This document shows, in pieces, positions 7,045-16,363 of a stretch of DNA of 64,000 nucleotides (positions are counted from its first letter, which is position 1; each line of letters begins with the position of its first letter). Position numbers and translations under genes: made by a program. The notes under the pieces were generated by a model. That model was not told the origin of the DNA and did no database searches. It saw only the letters and a list, made by a program, of their open reading frames with translations. The DNA comes from Moritella sp. JT01 (GTDB lineage Bacteria > Pseudomonadota > Gammaproteobacteria > Enterobacterales > Moritellaceae). The stretch is taken from positions 62,001 through 126,000 of the forward strand of contig NZ_LOCN01000011.1 in NCBI RefSeq assembly GCF_001574435.1, read 5' to 3'.

Positions 7045-9303
7045 TCATTCATCCACGATGTCTAACGTATCAACACGCTGTAATCCACGTGGTAACTTAA
7101 ACCCACGACGTCCACGTTCACCTTTATAGTGTTCTAAATCAGCGGGTTTTAACGTTAATTTACGCTTACCAGCATAAAGCGTTACCGATTGCCCATCGGG
7201 AACTATCGTCAACATTTGTACAAATTCTTCACGACTTTTTACGCGTGCTGACGGAATATTCATTAACTTATTCCCTTTACCTTTCGATAATAGCGGTAAT
7301 GATGATAGAGGGAAAATCAACATCCGCCCTTCGTTAGAAATAATTAAACATTGATCCGTCGTTATATCTGTCACTGCTTGTGGTTCAATCACCAAACCGC
7401 CAATAGGCAAGGTTAATAACGCTTTACCGTTTTTATTACGACTCACCATGTCACTAAACTTACCAATGAAACCATAACCTGCATCAGAACTCAGTAAGAA
7501 CTGTTGGTTATCTTCAGCCATGATAGCGTGGGCAAAGGTTTTCCCGGCTGCTAACGTAAAGCGGGTCGTTAATGGTTCTCCCTGACTACGCGCAGATGGT
7601 AATGTGTGTGCATCAAGTGCAAACGAACGACCACTTGAATCAATAAATACCGCAGGACAGTTACTGCGTCCTTCTGCGGCATCTTTATAACCATCACTGG
7701 CTTTATAGCTGAGTCCTTTAGCATCCACATCATGACCCTTGGCACAACGTGCCCAACCTTGTTGTGATAACACCACCGTCACGGCTTCATTTGGCATTAA
7801 TTCTTTTTCGGTTAACGCTTTCGCTTCTTTACGCTCGATGATCGGTGAACGACGTTCATCACCAAATTTCTCTGCATCTGCGATTAACTCTTTTTTCACT
7901 AATGTCGCTAAACGGCGATCTGAACTTAATAGTTGTTCAAGCTTGTGACGTTCGGTATTTAACTCACCTTGTTCGCCACGAATACGCATTTCTTCTAGTT
8001 TCGCTAAGTGGCGTAATTTTAGTTCTAATACCGCTTCTGCTTGTTTAACCGATAAATCAAAGCGACTAATTAATTCCGTTTTTGGATCATCATAATTACG
8101 AATAATATCAATTACTTCATCGATATTTAAGAATGCAATCAATAAACCATCAAGCATGTGCAAACGTGAAAGTACTTTATCCAAGCGGAATTGCAGACGG
8201 CGACGCACCGTGCTGTGGCGGAATACCAACCATTCAGATAATATTTTCTTTAAGCCTTTAACTTGTGGTTTCTCATTCAAACCGATCATATTTAAGTTAA
8301 CGCGGAAGTTTTTCTCAAGATCAGTACTGGCAAATAAATGCGCCATTAACTGCTCGATATCAATACGGTTAGAGCGAGGAATAATGACGAGACGTGTTGG
8401 GTTTTCATGATCCGATTCATCACGTAAGTCTGCCACCATCGGCAACTTCTTAGCCTGCATTTGCGCCGCGATTTGTTCTAAAATTTTACCACCAGACACT
8501 TGATGAGGCAGCGCGCTAATCACGATATCGCCACTTTCAATGCTGAATACCGCACGCATTTTAATGCTACCCTTACCAGTTTCGTAGATCTTAGCGATAT
8601 CTTTTTCTGGGGTGATAATTTCTGCTTCAGTCGGGTAATCGGGACCTTTCACATACGCCATCAATTCTGACAGTTCAGCTTTTGGATTATCAATCAAATG
8701 CAAGCATGCATTCGTCACTTCACGCACGTTATGTGGTGGAATATCAGTTGCCATACCAACCGCAATACCCGTTACTCCATTGAGTAAGATATGCGGTAAA
8801 CGTGCCGGTAATAATTGAGGCTCTTTCATCGTGCCATCAAAGTTAGGTGACCAGTCAACGGTACCTAACCCGACTTCACCGAGTAATACTTCCGCAAACT
8901 TAGATAATTTAGCTTCGGTATAACGCATTGCCGCAAATGATTTCGGATCATCCGGTGCACCCCAGTTCCCCTGACCATCGACTAATGGATAACGATAAGA
9001 GAAAGGTTGCGCCATAAGCACCATGGCTTCATAACAAGCACTATCGCCATGCGGATGGTACTTACCGAGTACGTCACCAACAGTACGTGCTGATTTCTTA
9101 TATTTAGCCCCTGCGTGTAACCCCAGTTCTGACATGGCGTAAGTAATACGTCGTTGTACTGGCTTTAACCCGTCACCAATATGAGGCAAGGCACGATCCA
9201 TAATCACATACATGGAATAATTCAAATATGCTTGCTCAGTAAATTCCCTTAGCGGTTGCTCTTCGACACCCTCTAAGCTCATATCAATAACGTCAGTCAT
9301 CAA
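7045..9303 (-). CDS. parC: DNA topoisomerase IV subunit A
   Basis: ParC cuts and rejoins DNA to decatenate daughter chromosomes, together with ParE, which is not in this window. At 752 residues it has normal length. The winged-helix region holds the active-site Tyr128 in [11 protein letters not shown]. The quinolone-resistance region reads [12 protein letters not shown], so the positions equivalent to E. coli Ser80 and Glu84 are wild type (Ser88, Glu92 here). A coiled-coil/tower region and a C-terminal beta-pinwheel follow. AGGA lies 6 nt before ATG 9303, supporting the first Met. plsC follows in the same direction and is probably co-transcribed. Confidence 0.96.
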   Translation of the reverse strand: MMTDVIDMSLEGVEEQPLREFTEQAYLNYSMYVIMDRALPHIGDGLKPVQRRITYAMSELGLHAGAKYKKSARTVGDVLGKYHPHGDSACYEAMVLMAQPFSYRYPLVDGQGNWGAPDDPKSFAAMRYTEAKLSKFAEVLLGEVGLGTVDWSPNFDGTMKEPQLLPARLPHILLNGVTGIAVGMATDIPPHNVREVTNACLHLIDNPKAELSELMAYVKGPDYPTEAEIITPEKDIAKIYETGKGSIKMRAVFSIESGDIVISALPHQVSGGKILEQIAAQMQAKKLPMVADLRDESDHENPTRLVIIPRSNRIDIEQLMAHLFASTDLEKNFRVNLNMIGLNEKPQVKGLKKILSEWLVFRHSTVRRRLQFRLDKVLSRLHMLDGLLIAFLNIDEVIDIIRNYDDPKTELISRFDLSVKQAEAVLELKLRHLAKLEEMRIRGEQGELNTERHKLEQLLSSDRRLATLVKKELIADAEKFGDERRSPIIERKEAKALTEKELMPNEAVTVVLSQQGWARCAKGHDVDAKGLSYKASDGYKDAAEGRSNCPAVFIDSSGRSFALDAHTLPSARSQGEPLTTRFTLAAGKTFAHAIMAEDNQQFLLSSDAGYGFIGKFSDMVSRNKNGKALLTLPIGGLVIEPQAVTDITTDQCLIISNEGRMLIFPLSSLPLLSKGKGNKLMNIPSARVKSREEFVQMLTIVPDGQSVTLYAGKRKLTLKPADLEHYKGERGRRGFKLPRGLQRVDTLDIVDE

Positions 9304-9443
9304 GATTCCTGTTATTTAGAATAAAGTAAAAATTTCACATTCAAAGGCGAAAACAACATATGCTATTTTTCAGCATTTATACTATGATAAAACGCGCAAT
9401 AAAATTATCTTAGATAATAACAAAAAATTGTATTGTTTAGTGC

Positions 9444-9472
9444 CGTTATAGATAGTTATTTCAACTATAACG
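9444..9472. repeat. Inverted repeat in the parC/oapA divergent region
   Basis: CGTTATAG (9444-9451) and CTATAACG (9465-9472) form an 8-bp palindrome with a 13-nt centre. They lie about 80 bp upstream of the OapA-like gene. It could be an operator. I found nothing else in 9304-9549 apart from AT-rich sequence. Confidence 0.3.
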
Positions 9473-9549
9473 CGCCAATATTGTGATTATCTAAAGTGAT
9501 TTAATTAGCTCAAAATCCGATTAAAAACAAAAATGACAGGAAATTAATC

Positions 9550-10149
9550 ATGGGGAGCAGTGCATTATATTCTCTTATCGAAAAAACTAAATTATTATTT
9601 CCATCATTGACAACACGCGTGAATGCGTTACGTAGTACATATCAGACCCTACCCAGAGTTCACCGAAAATTACTGCCCATCTTATCACTGGCAGTAATCG
9701 TGTTACTCATTATTCCAATATCAGATGACGCGACGAATAGTGAAGATACGAGCAACGAACGCAAGTCAATCGAACTAACGATCACAGCGACACAAAATGT
9801 AGCAAATAAAGCGGGCCTAGGACAGAGTCAAACCTCTGATTCCCCGCCACCAGTACAAATTAAAGTGCTCGATCCTGAAAATATCGACGGAGAATGGCGC
9901 GCGCATGTCATTCGCAAAGGCGATTCTGTTTACCGGATTTTTCGTCAGTATGATATTCCCTCTGCTGTACTCCATGATTTGATCGCATTGCGCACACCAG
10001 CGCGATACATTACGCAAGTGAAACCGGGACAGATCATGTCATTTTATATCTCGACGGCTGGCAAGCTAATACAGCTTCGCATTAGTGATGTAGATAGTGA
10101 GGCTGTGCTATTTTCGTTACGCGAAGATGGCAGTTATATTTATCAGTAA
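9550..10149 (+). CDS. OapA/YtfB-like cell division protein with LysM-like domain
   Basis: A 199-residue bitopic inner-membrane protein. Residues 1-50 are cytoplasmic and contain the OapA N-terminal motif LPRVHRKLLP, just before one transmembrane segment (about 53-67, LSLAVIVLLIIPI). A polar linker follows. The C-terminal 85 residues are the OapA domain: WRAHVIRKGDSVYRIFRQYDIPSAVLHDLI, VKPGQIMSFYI, a LysM-related fold that can bind peptidoglycan glycan. Size and layout match E. coli YtfB, which localises to the division site, rather than the longer OapA-M23 fusions. AGGA lies 8 nt before the ATG. The gene is convergent with ftsX. A role in septal wall binding is inferred from the family. Confidence 0.8.
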   Translation: MGSSALYSLIEKTKLLFPSLTTRVNALRSTYQTLPRVHRKLLPILSLAVIVLLIIPISDDATNSEDTSNERKSIELTITATQNVANKAGLGQSQTSDSPPPVQIKVLDPENIDGEWRAHVIRKGDSVYRIFRQYDIPSAVLHDLIALRTPARYITQVKPGQIMSFYISTAGKLIQLRISDVDSEAVLFSLREDGSYIYQ

Positions 10150-10258
10150 CATCCTATATAGATAATAAAAGAACAGGGTAACTCAAGCACACACTTGATT
10201 ACGCCTGATTCTTCTACACTTTCCTCTTAATCCTCTGGCACTCGCGCTGAATTCAGTC

Positions 10259-11218
10259 TTAGCTCGGTTCAATTTTAGCAATATAATAATTAACAGAAAT
10301 AGCGGCTGAGATTAACCCCATGCCAATAGCAGTCATGAACAACAACATTACCTCGCTAAAAACTAATCCTTCAATCGTAAATTCAGTGTTATATAACTGA
10401 GCAAGATTAAGGACAGTATCTTCCATCCAATACACCATAAATATAGTCACTAACCAAGCTAGAATCCCTCCGATAGCACCATACCAAAATCCGGTATATA
10501 AAAATGGCCGTTGCACAAATGCATTCGTGGCACCCACCAATTTTAATACTTCAATTTCGGCTCGATTAGATAAGATGTTTAACCGTATGGTATTACCGGT
10601 AATTAATAACACTGAACTTAATAATAGTACTGATACCACTAATACCGCGTCACTGAAGATCGAGATAATACCTTCTAGGCGTGCTAACCACATAATATCC
10701 AACTTGCCTTGTTGAACTTCGGGTTCGCGCTCTAACTTCGCTAATAGCTCTTGAGCGGCAATTGAGGTGCGGTAATAAGGTTTAGGAGTCACCACTACAA
10801 CAGCAGGTAATGGGTTATGATCTAATAGTGTCAATGCCGAAACTAACCCAGAAGAACGCTTAAATTCTTCCATGCCTTGTTCTTTGGAAATGTACTCAAA
10901 AGTATCGACTTCTTTGTAAGTTTTTAACCGATGCAATAAATTTTTATAACGCGATTCAGGTAAATTTTTCTTCAAAAATAGATTTATATCGGTCGGGCTC
11001 GTCCAGCCTTCACTGACTGTTTGACTATTTTTTAATACGACGTACAAGGTGCTCGGCAAGGCTAAACTGACGCCAAGTACCAGCATCGTCATTAAGGATG
11101 CGATGGGCGTGCGCCACACATCAGTCAAACTCGATATGGCTTGGTGAATATGCTGTTGGCAACGAATTTGGATACGTTTAATAAATGATGCATCAGGTCG
11201 GTTGGATTGCTTATTCAT
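10259..11218 (-). CDS. ftsX: Cell division ABC transporter permease FtsX
   Basis: FtsX is the membrane subunit of FtsEX, which couples the divisome to amidase activation at the septum. From ATG 11218 the protein has 319 residues. It has a cytoplasmic N-terminus, TM1 at about 41-61 (SLMTMLVLGVSLALPSTLYVV), a periplasmic domain with NPLPAVVVV, and three further TM helices. The GATNAFVQRPFLYTGFW signature of the family lies between the second and third. A start at 11293 would overlap ftsE by 74 nt and add residues absent from homologues. ATG 11218 begins one base after the ftsE stop codon, so the two are probably translationally coupled. No rpoH follows; the next gene is convergent. Confidence 0.92.
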   Translation of the reverse strand: MNKQSNRPDASFIKRIQIRCQQHIHQAISSLTDVWRTPIASLMTMLVLGVSLALPSTLYVVLKNSQTVSEGWTSPTDINLFLKKNLPESRYKNLLHRLKTYKEVDTFEYISKEQGMEEFKRSSGLVSALTLLDHNPLPAVVVVTPKPYYRTSIAAQELLAKLEREPEVQQGKLDIMWLARLEGIISIFSDAVLVVSVLLLSSVLLITGNTIRLNILSNRAEIEVLKLVGATNAFVQRPFLYTGFWYGAIGGILAWLVTIFMVYWMEDTVLNLAQLYNTEFTIEGLVFSEVMLLFMTAIGMGLISAAISVNYYIAKIEPS

Positions 11219-11219
11219 G

Positions 11220-11891
11220 TTAGATCCCTTGTAACTCGTCATTACACATCTCACCACGCCTAATACGTAAGGTGCGATAGCGCATTTTAGCAATCAAGCC
11301 CAAATCATGAGTCGCTATCAATACCGAAGTGCCAGTGCGATTGAACTCTTCAAACAGCTTGATAATTTCCATTGATAATTGCGGATCCAAATTACCAGTA
11401 GGTTCATCGGCTAACAACAATTTAGGACGAGAAATAATAGCACGGGCAATACCCACACGTTGTTGCTCACCACCAGAAAGCATGGGCGGATAACATTTAG
11501 CTTTATTGTATAGACCTACTTTATCTAATGCCGCCAACACTCTATTTTTAACTTGTTTGGCAGTATAACCTTTGATAATCAGGGGCAATGCAACATTGTC
11601 AAACACGGTTCGATCGACTAATAAGCGATGTTCTTGAAAAATAATACCAATATCTCGGCGTAAAAAGGGGATCTCAGATTTGCTAATTTTAGTGACATTA
11701 CGACCATTTAAGGTGATCTCACCAGCGGTTGGCCGTTCTAACATGCTGATTAGTTTTAATAAGGTACTTTTACCGGCACCCGATGGACCCGTTAAAAAAG
11801 CCATTTCACCTTTTTCAAGATGAAAATTTACCTTTTGTAGTGCACTAAGGCTGCCTGGATAAACTTTAGATACATTATCAAACCGAATCAT
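11220..11891 (-). CDS. ftsE: Cell division ATP-binding protein FtsE
   Basis: FtsE is the cytoplasmic ATPase of FtsEX. The 223-residue product from ATG 11891 ([13 protein letters not shown]) aligns end to end with E. coli FtsE. It has Walker [10 protein letters not shown] (residues 35-43), a Q-loop in [10 protein letters not shown], the signature [14 protein letters not shown], Walker [13 protein letters not shown] and the switch His in ATHDLG. AAGGA lies 10 nt upstream. An earlier in-frame ATG at 11951 would read through a long hairpin (11938-11975) and is rejected. The order is ftsY-ftsE-ftsX as in other gammaproteobacteria. Confidence 0.95.
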   Translation of the reverse strand: MIRFDNVSKVYPGSLSALQKVNFHLEKGEMAFLTGPSGAGKSTLLKLISMLERPTAGEITLNGRNVTKISKSEIPFLRRDIGIIFQEHRLLVDRTVFDNVALPLIIKGYTAKQVKNRVLAALDKVGLYNKAKCYPPMLSGGEQQRVGIARAIISRPKLLLADEPTGNLDPQLSMEIIKLFEEFNRTGTSVLIATHDLGLIAKMRYRTLRIRRGEMCNDELQGI

Positions 11892-11937
11892 GATGACCGT
11901 GTCCTTGGTATGTTTTGTATGAACATTAGAATAATGA

Positions 11938-11975
11938 AACCAAATACTCATCGTATGAACGATGAGTATTTGGTT
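11938..11975. repeat. Perfect 16-bp hairpin between ftsY and ftsE
   Basis: AACCAAATACTCATCG (11938-11953) and CGATGAGTATTTGGTT (11960-11975) are perfectly complementary around a 6-nt loop. No T-run follows on either strand, so it is not a classical terminator. It lies in the ftsY-ftsE mRNA and could be an RNase III-type processing site or a partial transcription block. Confidence 0.7.
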
Positions 11976-12009
11976 AGCATATGATTAACTACACCTGCTA
12001 TAAACCTTA

Positions 12010-13479
12010 TTATTTTTGTCCTTCAGTACTAAAGAGTGCATCAATAAACTCTTCAGAATTAAAGGTACGTAAATCATCAATACCTTCACCAATACCGATA
12101 AAGCGAATTGGGATCTGGAATTTATCTGCTACCGCAAAGATAACACCACCTTTCGCAGTACCATCTAACTTAGTTAAAGTAATGCCAGTAAGACCTACGG
12201 CTTCTTTAAATAGTTCCGCTTGGCTTAAGGCATTTTGACCAGTACCAGCATCAATCGTTAACATAATCTCGTGCGGCGCAGTCGCGTCGTGTTTTTTCAT
12301 AACCCGCACAACTTTCTTCAGCTCTTCCATTAGATGCGCTTTGTTTTGCAAACGACCAGCGGTATCCGCGATCAGTACATCTACGTCTTTTGCAGTTGCC
12401 GATTGCATGGCATCAAATAGTACCGAAGCACTATCCGCACCAGTATGTTGTGCAACAACAGGGATGCCGTTACGATCACCCCATACTTGTAATTGCTCAA
12501 CCGCTGCGGCACGGAATGTATCACCTGCCGCTAGCATCACAGATTTACCTTCGCCTTGGAATTTCTTCGCCATTTTACCGATAGTCGTGGTTTTACCCAC
12601 ACCATTAACACCGACCATTAAGATCACGTGTGGTTTGTTGTTACTGTCGATTTCTAACGGCTGCTCAACTTTTTGCAACATTTCCGCCATATCTTTTTTC
12701 AAGATATCGTACAAGGCTTCAGCATTTTTTAATTCTTTACGCGAGGCTTGCTGCGTTAAGTTATCAATGATGCGAGTCGTTGTCGCGACACCAAGATCGG
12801 CAATCAATAGCAGCTCTTCAAGTTCTTCGAATAACTCATCATCGATATGCTTACCGCGGAAGAAGTTTTTAAAACCACTACCGATATTACCTTTAGTACG
12901 TGATAAACCACGTTTTAAGCGGGTAAAGAATTTATCTTTTGGTTCTTCATCAACCACATCATCTGCGCGATCATCAATAACACCGGGAACTTCAGTTACA
13001 GGCGCACTTTCAGTGTCGACAACAGGAGCTGTCTCGATAACCGTTGCCGTTGTTTGAACCTCATCTGTAATCTCAATAGCCGCTGGCGTAGCGACAATGT
13101 CTGTTACTTGTTCATCGATTTCGTCTATCGTTTGTTGCGGTTGCGCCTCGGCTTGTTCAGTGTCCTGTTTTAATTGTTTCTTTTTACCAAACTGGTACCA
13201 CTTTGGAGCGTCAACATCCACACTGTCAGTCTCTGTCGTTTCAGCGCTAGCCGCGTCAATAACACGTTCTTCAGCGTTATCAATAGTCGCAGTTTCTACC
13301 ACCTCAACCTCTGTTTCAGTTATCGCAGTATTGTTAACTTGAGCGCTGTCAGTTTGAATACTGTCAATTACGTTATCCTGTTGAATATCGTCATTATTTA
13401 CTAACACTTCATTTTCATGTGTGTCTTCTGCTTCTTTTTTACCGAAGCCAAACCAATTTTTCATGCCTTTCTTTGCCAT
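12010..13479 (-). CDS. ftsY: Signal recognition particle receptor FtsY
   Basis: FtsY docks SRP-ribosome complexes at the inner membrane for co-translational insertion. The 489-residue protein starts with a basic membrane-binding patch (MAKKGMKNWFGFGKK). Residues 17-180 are an acidic, low-complexity A domain, then the NG GTPase from about 190. GTPase motifs: GVNGVGKTTTIGKMA (G1, near 295), DTFRAAAVEQLQVW, DTAGRLQNKAHLMEEL (G3), TKLDGTAKGG (G4). It is the first gene of ftsY-ftsE-ftsX and is divergent from rsmD, as in E. coli. The A domain is the variable part of the family; the NG domain is ordinary. Confidence 0.96.
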   Translation of the reverse strand: MAKKGMKNWFGFGKKEAEDTHENEVLVNNDDIQQDNVIDSIQTDSAQVNNTAITETEVEVVETATIDNAEERVIDAASAETTETDSVDVDAPKWYQFGKKKQLKQDTEQAEAQPQQTIDEIDEQVTDIVATPAAIEITDEVQTTATVIETAPVVDTESAPVTEVPGVIDDRADDVVDEEPKDKFFTRLKRGLSRTKGNIGSGFKNFFRGKHIDDELFEELEELLLIADLGVATTTRIIDNLTQQASRKELKNAEALYDILKKDMAEMLQKVEQPLEIDSNNKPHVILMVGVNGVGKTTTIGKMAKKFQGEGKSVMLAAGDTFRAAAVEQLQVWGDRNGIPVVAQHTGADSASVLFDAMQSATAKDVDVLIADTAGRLQNKAHLMEELKKVVRVMKKHDATAPHEIMLTIDAGTGQNALSQAELFKEAVGLTGITLTKLDGTAKGGVIFAVADKFQIPIRFIGIGEGIDDLRTFNSEEFIDALFSTEGQK

Positions 13480-13594
13480 TTTCGGAAAACCTTACTTTCA
13501 GCAGCATTGACCTGCTACAATGACTCAATATCGATATAATTAAACTTCACCTACAAGTGACAGTGTGATCCGGTATCAGCCCGAGCACTGAAAC

Positions 13595-13622
13595 TTGCAT
13601 TTCTAAGTTGCTTGAGTATATT
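13595..13622 (+). promoter_or_regulatory. Sigma-70 promoter of rsmD
   Basis: TTGCAT (13595-13600), a 16-bp spacer and TATATT (13617-13622) predict a start near 13629. This lies downstream of the possible TTG start at 13608 and upstream of ATG 13653, so it also supports the later rsmD start. Confidence 0.5.
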
Positions 13623-13652
13623 ACCATTATTCTGTCCAGACAAAGAATTACT

Positions 13653-14246
13653 ATGGCAAAATCTAGCAGCAAACAACAAAATCAACGTCCTTCTGGACAA
13701 ATTCGGATCATCAGTGGCCAATGGCGCGGTCGAAAACTCCCCGTTAAAGATGTTATTGGTCTACGGCCCACCACAGACAGGGTGAAAGAAACCGTGTTTA
13801 ACTGGTTATCACCTTATGTCCGTGACAGCCATTGCTTGGATCTTTTTGCTGGAAGTGGTGGATTAATCTTTGAAGCCTTATCCCGCTATGCTGAAACGGG
13901 TCTACTGTTTGAAAAAGACGCTGACGCGGCGGCACAGTTACAACAAAACATTAATTTGTTAAAAGCAGAGAATGCCCAGTTAGTACGTGGTGATACACTG
14001 CAGTTATTAACCAAGGTACCAGCACAGCGCTACGACCTCGTGTTTATTGACCCGCCTTTTCGTCAAGCTTTGTTGGAAGAGTGTTGTGCTAAGCTGGAAG
14101 AAAACAATTGGTTAAGTGCCGATGCAGTGATTTATATCGAGCGCGAAAAAGAACTTAATCAAGTTAAGCTACCAGCTAATTGGACAATATTAAAAGAAAA
14201 ACAAGCGGGACAAGTTTGTTTTGAATTGTATCAGCGTCAACAATAA
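13653..14246 (+). CDS. rsmD: 16S rRNA m2G966 methyltransferase RsmD
   Basis: RsmD methylates N2 of G966 of 16S rRNA. From ATG 13653 (MAKSSSKQQNQRPSGQIRIISGQWRG) the protein has 197 residues, close to E. coli RsmD. It has the N-terminal RPTTDRVKETVFNWL block, the SAM-binding CLDLFAGSGGL near residue 63, and the catalytic IDPPF near 132. The family usually reads FAGSGALG-EALSR; here it is FAGSGGLIFEALSR. It is divergent from ftsY, the conserved arrangement. The in-frame TTG at 13608 is less likely because a promoter overlaps it. Confidence 0.93.
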   Translation: MAKSSSKQQNQRPSGQIRIISGQWRGRKLPVKDVIGLRPTTDRVKETVFNWLSPYVRDSHCLDLFAGSGGLIFEALSRYAETGLLFEKDADAAAQLQQNINLLKAENAQLVRGDTLQLLTKVPAQRYDLVFIDPPFRQALLEECCAKLEENNWLSADAVIYIEREKELNQVKLPANWTILKEKQAGQVCFELYQRQQ

Positions 14247-14280
14247 CGACCAGTAACCGTGAATAAATATTAACTCGCGG

Positions 14281-15195
14281 TTAACCTACCGTTAGCTGTC
14301 GATACTGGCGTGGTGATATACCCACCAGCTTTTTAAAGTAGCGCCCCATGTGGCTTTGGTTAGCAAAGCCACACTGCAACGCAATATCAGCCATACTAGC
14401 CTGCCCAGTACGTATACTTAACTTCGCTTGCTCTATCCGAATAGCTAACAAATACGCTTGGGGTGTTTGCGCCATGCTTTGTTTAAACATCCGGCAAAAA
14501 TGATATTCACTCAGTTGTGCAAGTTCAGCTAACTCAGCAAGATAGATCTGACGATTAAAATTAGCCTGCATGTAATCACATACTAAGACTGCAACCTTTG
14601 GCGACAAGCCCCCTTTTACCGGTGCGGTAAGTTTAGTGATGCCCATATTCTGCAACATTGACACTAAAATTGTGTTCGTCACTTGTTCCATAGCAAGGTG
14701 ATTATCACCATTAAACCAATCGCTGGTTGCCATACAATGACGAAACAAAGCTTCGGTTGCCGCATCATCGGTAAAGGTTAATTCCGGCAGTTGTAACATA
14801 CGCGGATCAATATCAAACACTTTCAAGGCTAATTGCTTAAGATAATCATCACTGAAATATAAGTGCATGAATTGCTGCGTTTGCCCCAGTTGCCAATGGC
14901 TTTCAGAATCTTTCGGCATTAAACAAAATTTACCAGGCGCACCAAATCCCGAGTCAACATCGGTACGATGGGTTTCATAACCACCAGACATGTACAGACT
15001 CAAAGTATGCTGCTTATTATTCACATAATATAAGCGGTCATGTTCATTTTGATAATGCGCCCACGACAGTGCATCCGTTAATGACGTTTGTCGTAAACAG
15101 ATCTTACTGGGCGATTGTTCAAAGCTAGTTGCACTGGCCTCAAGTTGAGGTAAGACAATATCCAGCTGGTCCATTGTTGGCTTTATTAAAGGCAT
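14281..15195 (-). CDS. AraC-family transcriptional regulator
   Basis: A 304-residue regulator. Residues 1-190 form a cupin-like sensor domain of unknown ligand. Residues 205-302 hold the double helix-turn-helix of AraC/XylS proteins: IYLAELAELAQLSEYHFCRMFKQSMAQTPQAYL, then MADIALQCGFANQSHMGRYFKKLVGISPRQYR. The gene is divergent from a DMT-family exporter across 167 bp. AraC regulators often control such neighbours, so it may regulate that transporter and itself. I found no convincing operator repeats in the shared region. Which ligand it senses cannot be told from the sequence. Confidence 0.87.
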   Translation of the reverse strand: MPLIKPTMDQLDIVLPQLEASATSFEQSPSKICLRQTSLTDALSWAHYQNEHDRLYYVNNKQHTLSLYMSGGYETHRTDVDSGFGAPGKFCLMPKDSESHWQLGQTQQFMHLYFSDDYLKQLALKVFDIDPRMLQLPELTFTDDAATEALFRHCMATSDWFNGDNHLAMEQVTNTILVSMLQNMGITKLTAPVKGGLSPKVAVLVCDYMQANFNRQIYLAELAELAQLSEYHFCRMFKQSMAQTPQAYLLAIRIEQAKLSIRTGQASMADIALQCGFANQSHMGRYFKKLVGISPRQYRQLTVG

Positions 15196-15362
15196 AACAA
15201 AATACTACCATTAATGTCAGATTGCTCAACTGATACCGTGATCATGCTAATAATTAAACCGCAATATTGTGTTAGTTTTACCGACATCGTGATATTTCCA
15301 ACATCAGAATACTTTCATAATGCAGACTAATTAATTGTGGGCGTAATAAAGAAGGATCCGCT

Positions 15363-16271
15363 ATGTCAGCACTACTCTATGTTTCAATGATATTTATTTG
15401 GGGTTTTTCGTGGATATCAATCAAGTGGCAACACGGTGATGTGCCAATGGAAGTCTCAATCTTTTACCGCTTTGCAATTGCGGCAGCGGTCATGTTTGTT
15501 GTCGGTAAACTTTGGGGCAAACTACAACCCGTAAAACGTAAAGACCATGCTTTTTTGGCATTGCAAGGCGTGTGTTTATTCTGTTGTAATTTCCTCGCCT
15601 TTTACAGTGCGACTTTGTATATTCCCAGTGGCTTAGTTGCGGTATTTATGGCTAGCGCCCCGGTATTCAATGCCTTTCACAGTAAGCTGTTTTACAAAAC
15701 CCAAACCAATGCTAATTTCTGGTTAGGTGCCATACTTGGGCTTGCTGGTATTAGCTTGTTGTTTGCAGGTGATTTACTGCAAACAGATTGGTCACAAGAT
15801 ACTTTGTACGGTCTGTTATTTGCCCTACTTGGCACTTGGTGTTTCTCGATTGGCAATATGCTGAGTATACGTAATACCAAGAATAATGTGCAGCCCTTCA
15901 CCGCCACCAGCTATGCCATGGTTTATGGCTGCGTTGCCTTATTATTGATTATTTTAGTCCGTGGAATCTCGTTTGAATTTACGATGTCGACACAATATAT
16001 CGGCAGCTTATTGTATCTGGCCATTCCGGCATCGGTACTTGGTTTTACGTTTTACCTTATCTTGGTAGATCGTTTAGGTGCCAGTAACGCCGCGTATATT
16101 TTAGTTATCACTCCGGTTGTAGCCTTGAGTGTTTCTGCGGTATTTGAAGATTATCATTGGACGCTGTATTCAACGCTGGGACTGGTATTTGTGATATTAG
16201 GCAATGTATTGACCCAATGTAAGACTCCCTTGCTGGCACGCACTAAAGTGCAGCTATTACAGGTGCGTTAA
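15363..16271 (+). CDS. EamA/DMT-family transporter
   Basis: A 302-residue inner-membrane protein with about ten hydrophobic helices in two EamA repeats. The first repeat begins ALLYVSMIFIWGFSWISIKW, with the usual WG near the N-terminus and a YIPSGLVAVFMASAPVF block. The second has ALLGTWCFSIGNMLS and ASNAAYILVITPVVAL. DMT transporters move metabolites, amino acids or drugs, most often outward; the substrate here is unknown. AAGGA lies 7 nt before the ATG. Divergent from an AraC-type regulator, it probably forms a regulator/exporter unit with it. It ends at a strong terminator shared with metH. Confidence 0.88.
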   Translation: MSALLYVSMIFIWGFSWISIKWQHGDVPMEVSIFYRFAIAAAVMFVVGKLWGKLQPVKRKDHAFLALQGVCLFCCNFLAFYSATLYIPSGLVAVFMASAPVFNAFHSKLFYKTQTNANFWLGAILGLAGISLLFAGDLLQTDWSQDTLYGLLFALLGTWCFSIGNMLSIRNTKNNVQPFTATSYAMVYGCVALLLIILVRGISFEFTMSTQYIGSLLYLAIPASVLGFTFYLILVDRLGASNAAYILVITPVVALSVSAVFEDYHWTLYSTLGLVFVILGNVLTQCKTPLLARTKVQLLQVR

Positions 16272-16307
16272 TAAGTATAGCTACGTGTATGATTGATAAT
16301 GAGATAT

Positions 16308-16348
16308 AAAAATGCCCGTATAGTTAATTAACTATACGGGCATTTTTT
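16308..16348. terminator. Bidirectional intrinsic terminator, DMT transporter/metH
   Basis: An 18-bp perfect stem, AAAAATGCCCGTATAGTT with its complement, meets at a palindromic AATT centre. A and T runs at the ends serve the convergent DMT gene and metH. Confidence 0.92.
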
Positions 16349-16363
16349 AATCAATACGTAACG

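Noticed and set aside
10150-10258. Terminator between oapA-like gene and ftsX
   Set aside because: GTAACTCAAG/CTTGATTAC gives only a short bulged stem, with no T-run on either side.
12341-13057. Long plus-strand reading frame opposite ftsY
   Set aside because: It is antisense to the conserved ftsY gene, rich in Ser/Thr/Cys, has no homology I recognise and no RBS; a codon-bias shadow.
13097-13404. Two small plus-strand frames opposite the FtsY A domain
   Set aside because: They are antisense to a low-complexity coding region with no RBS or homology.
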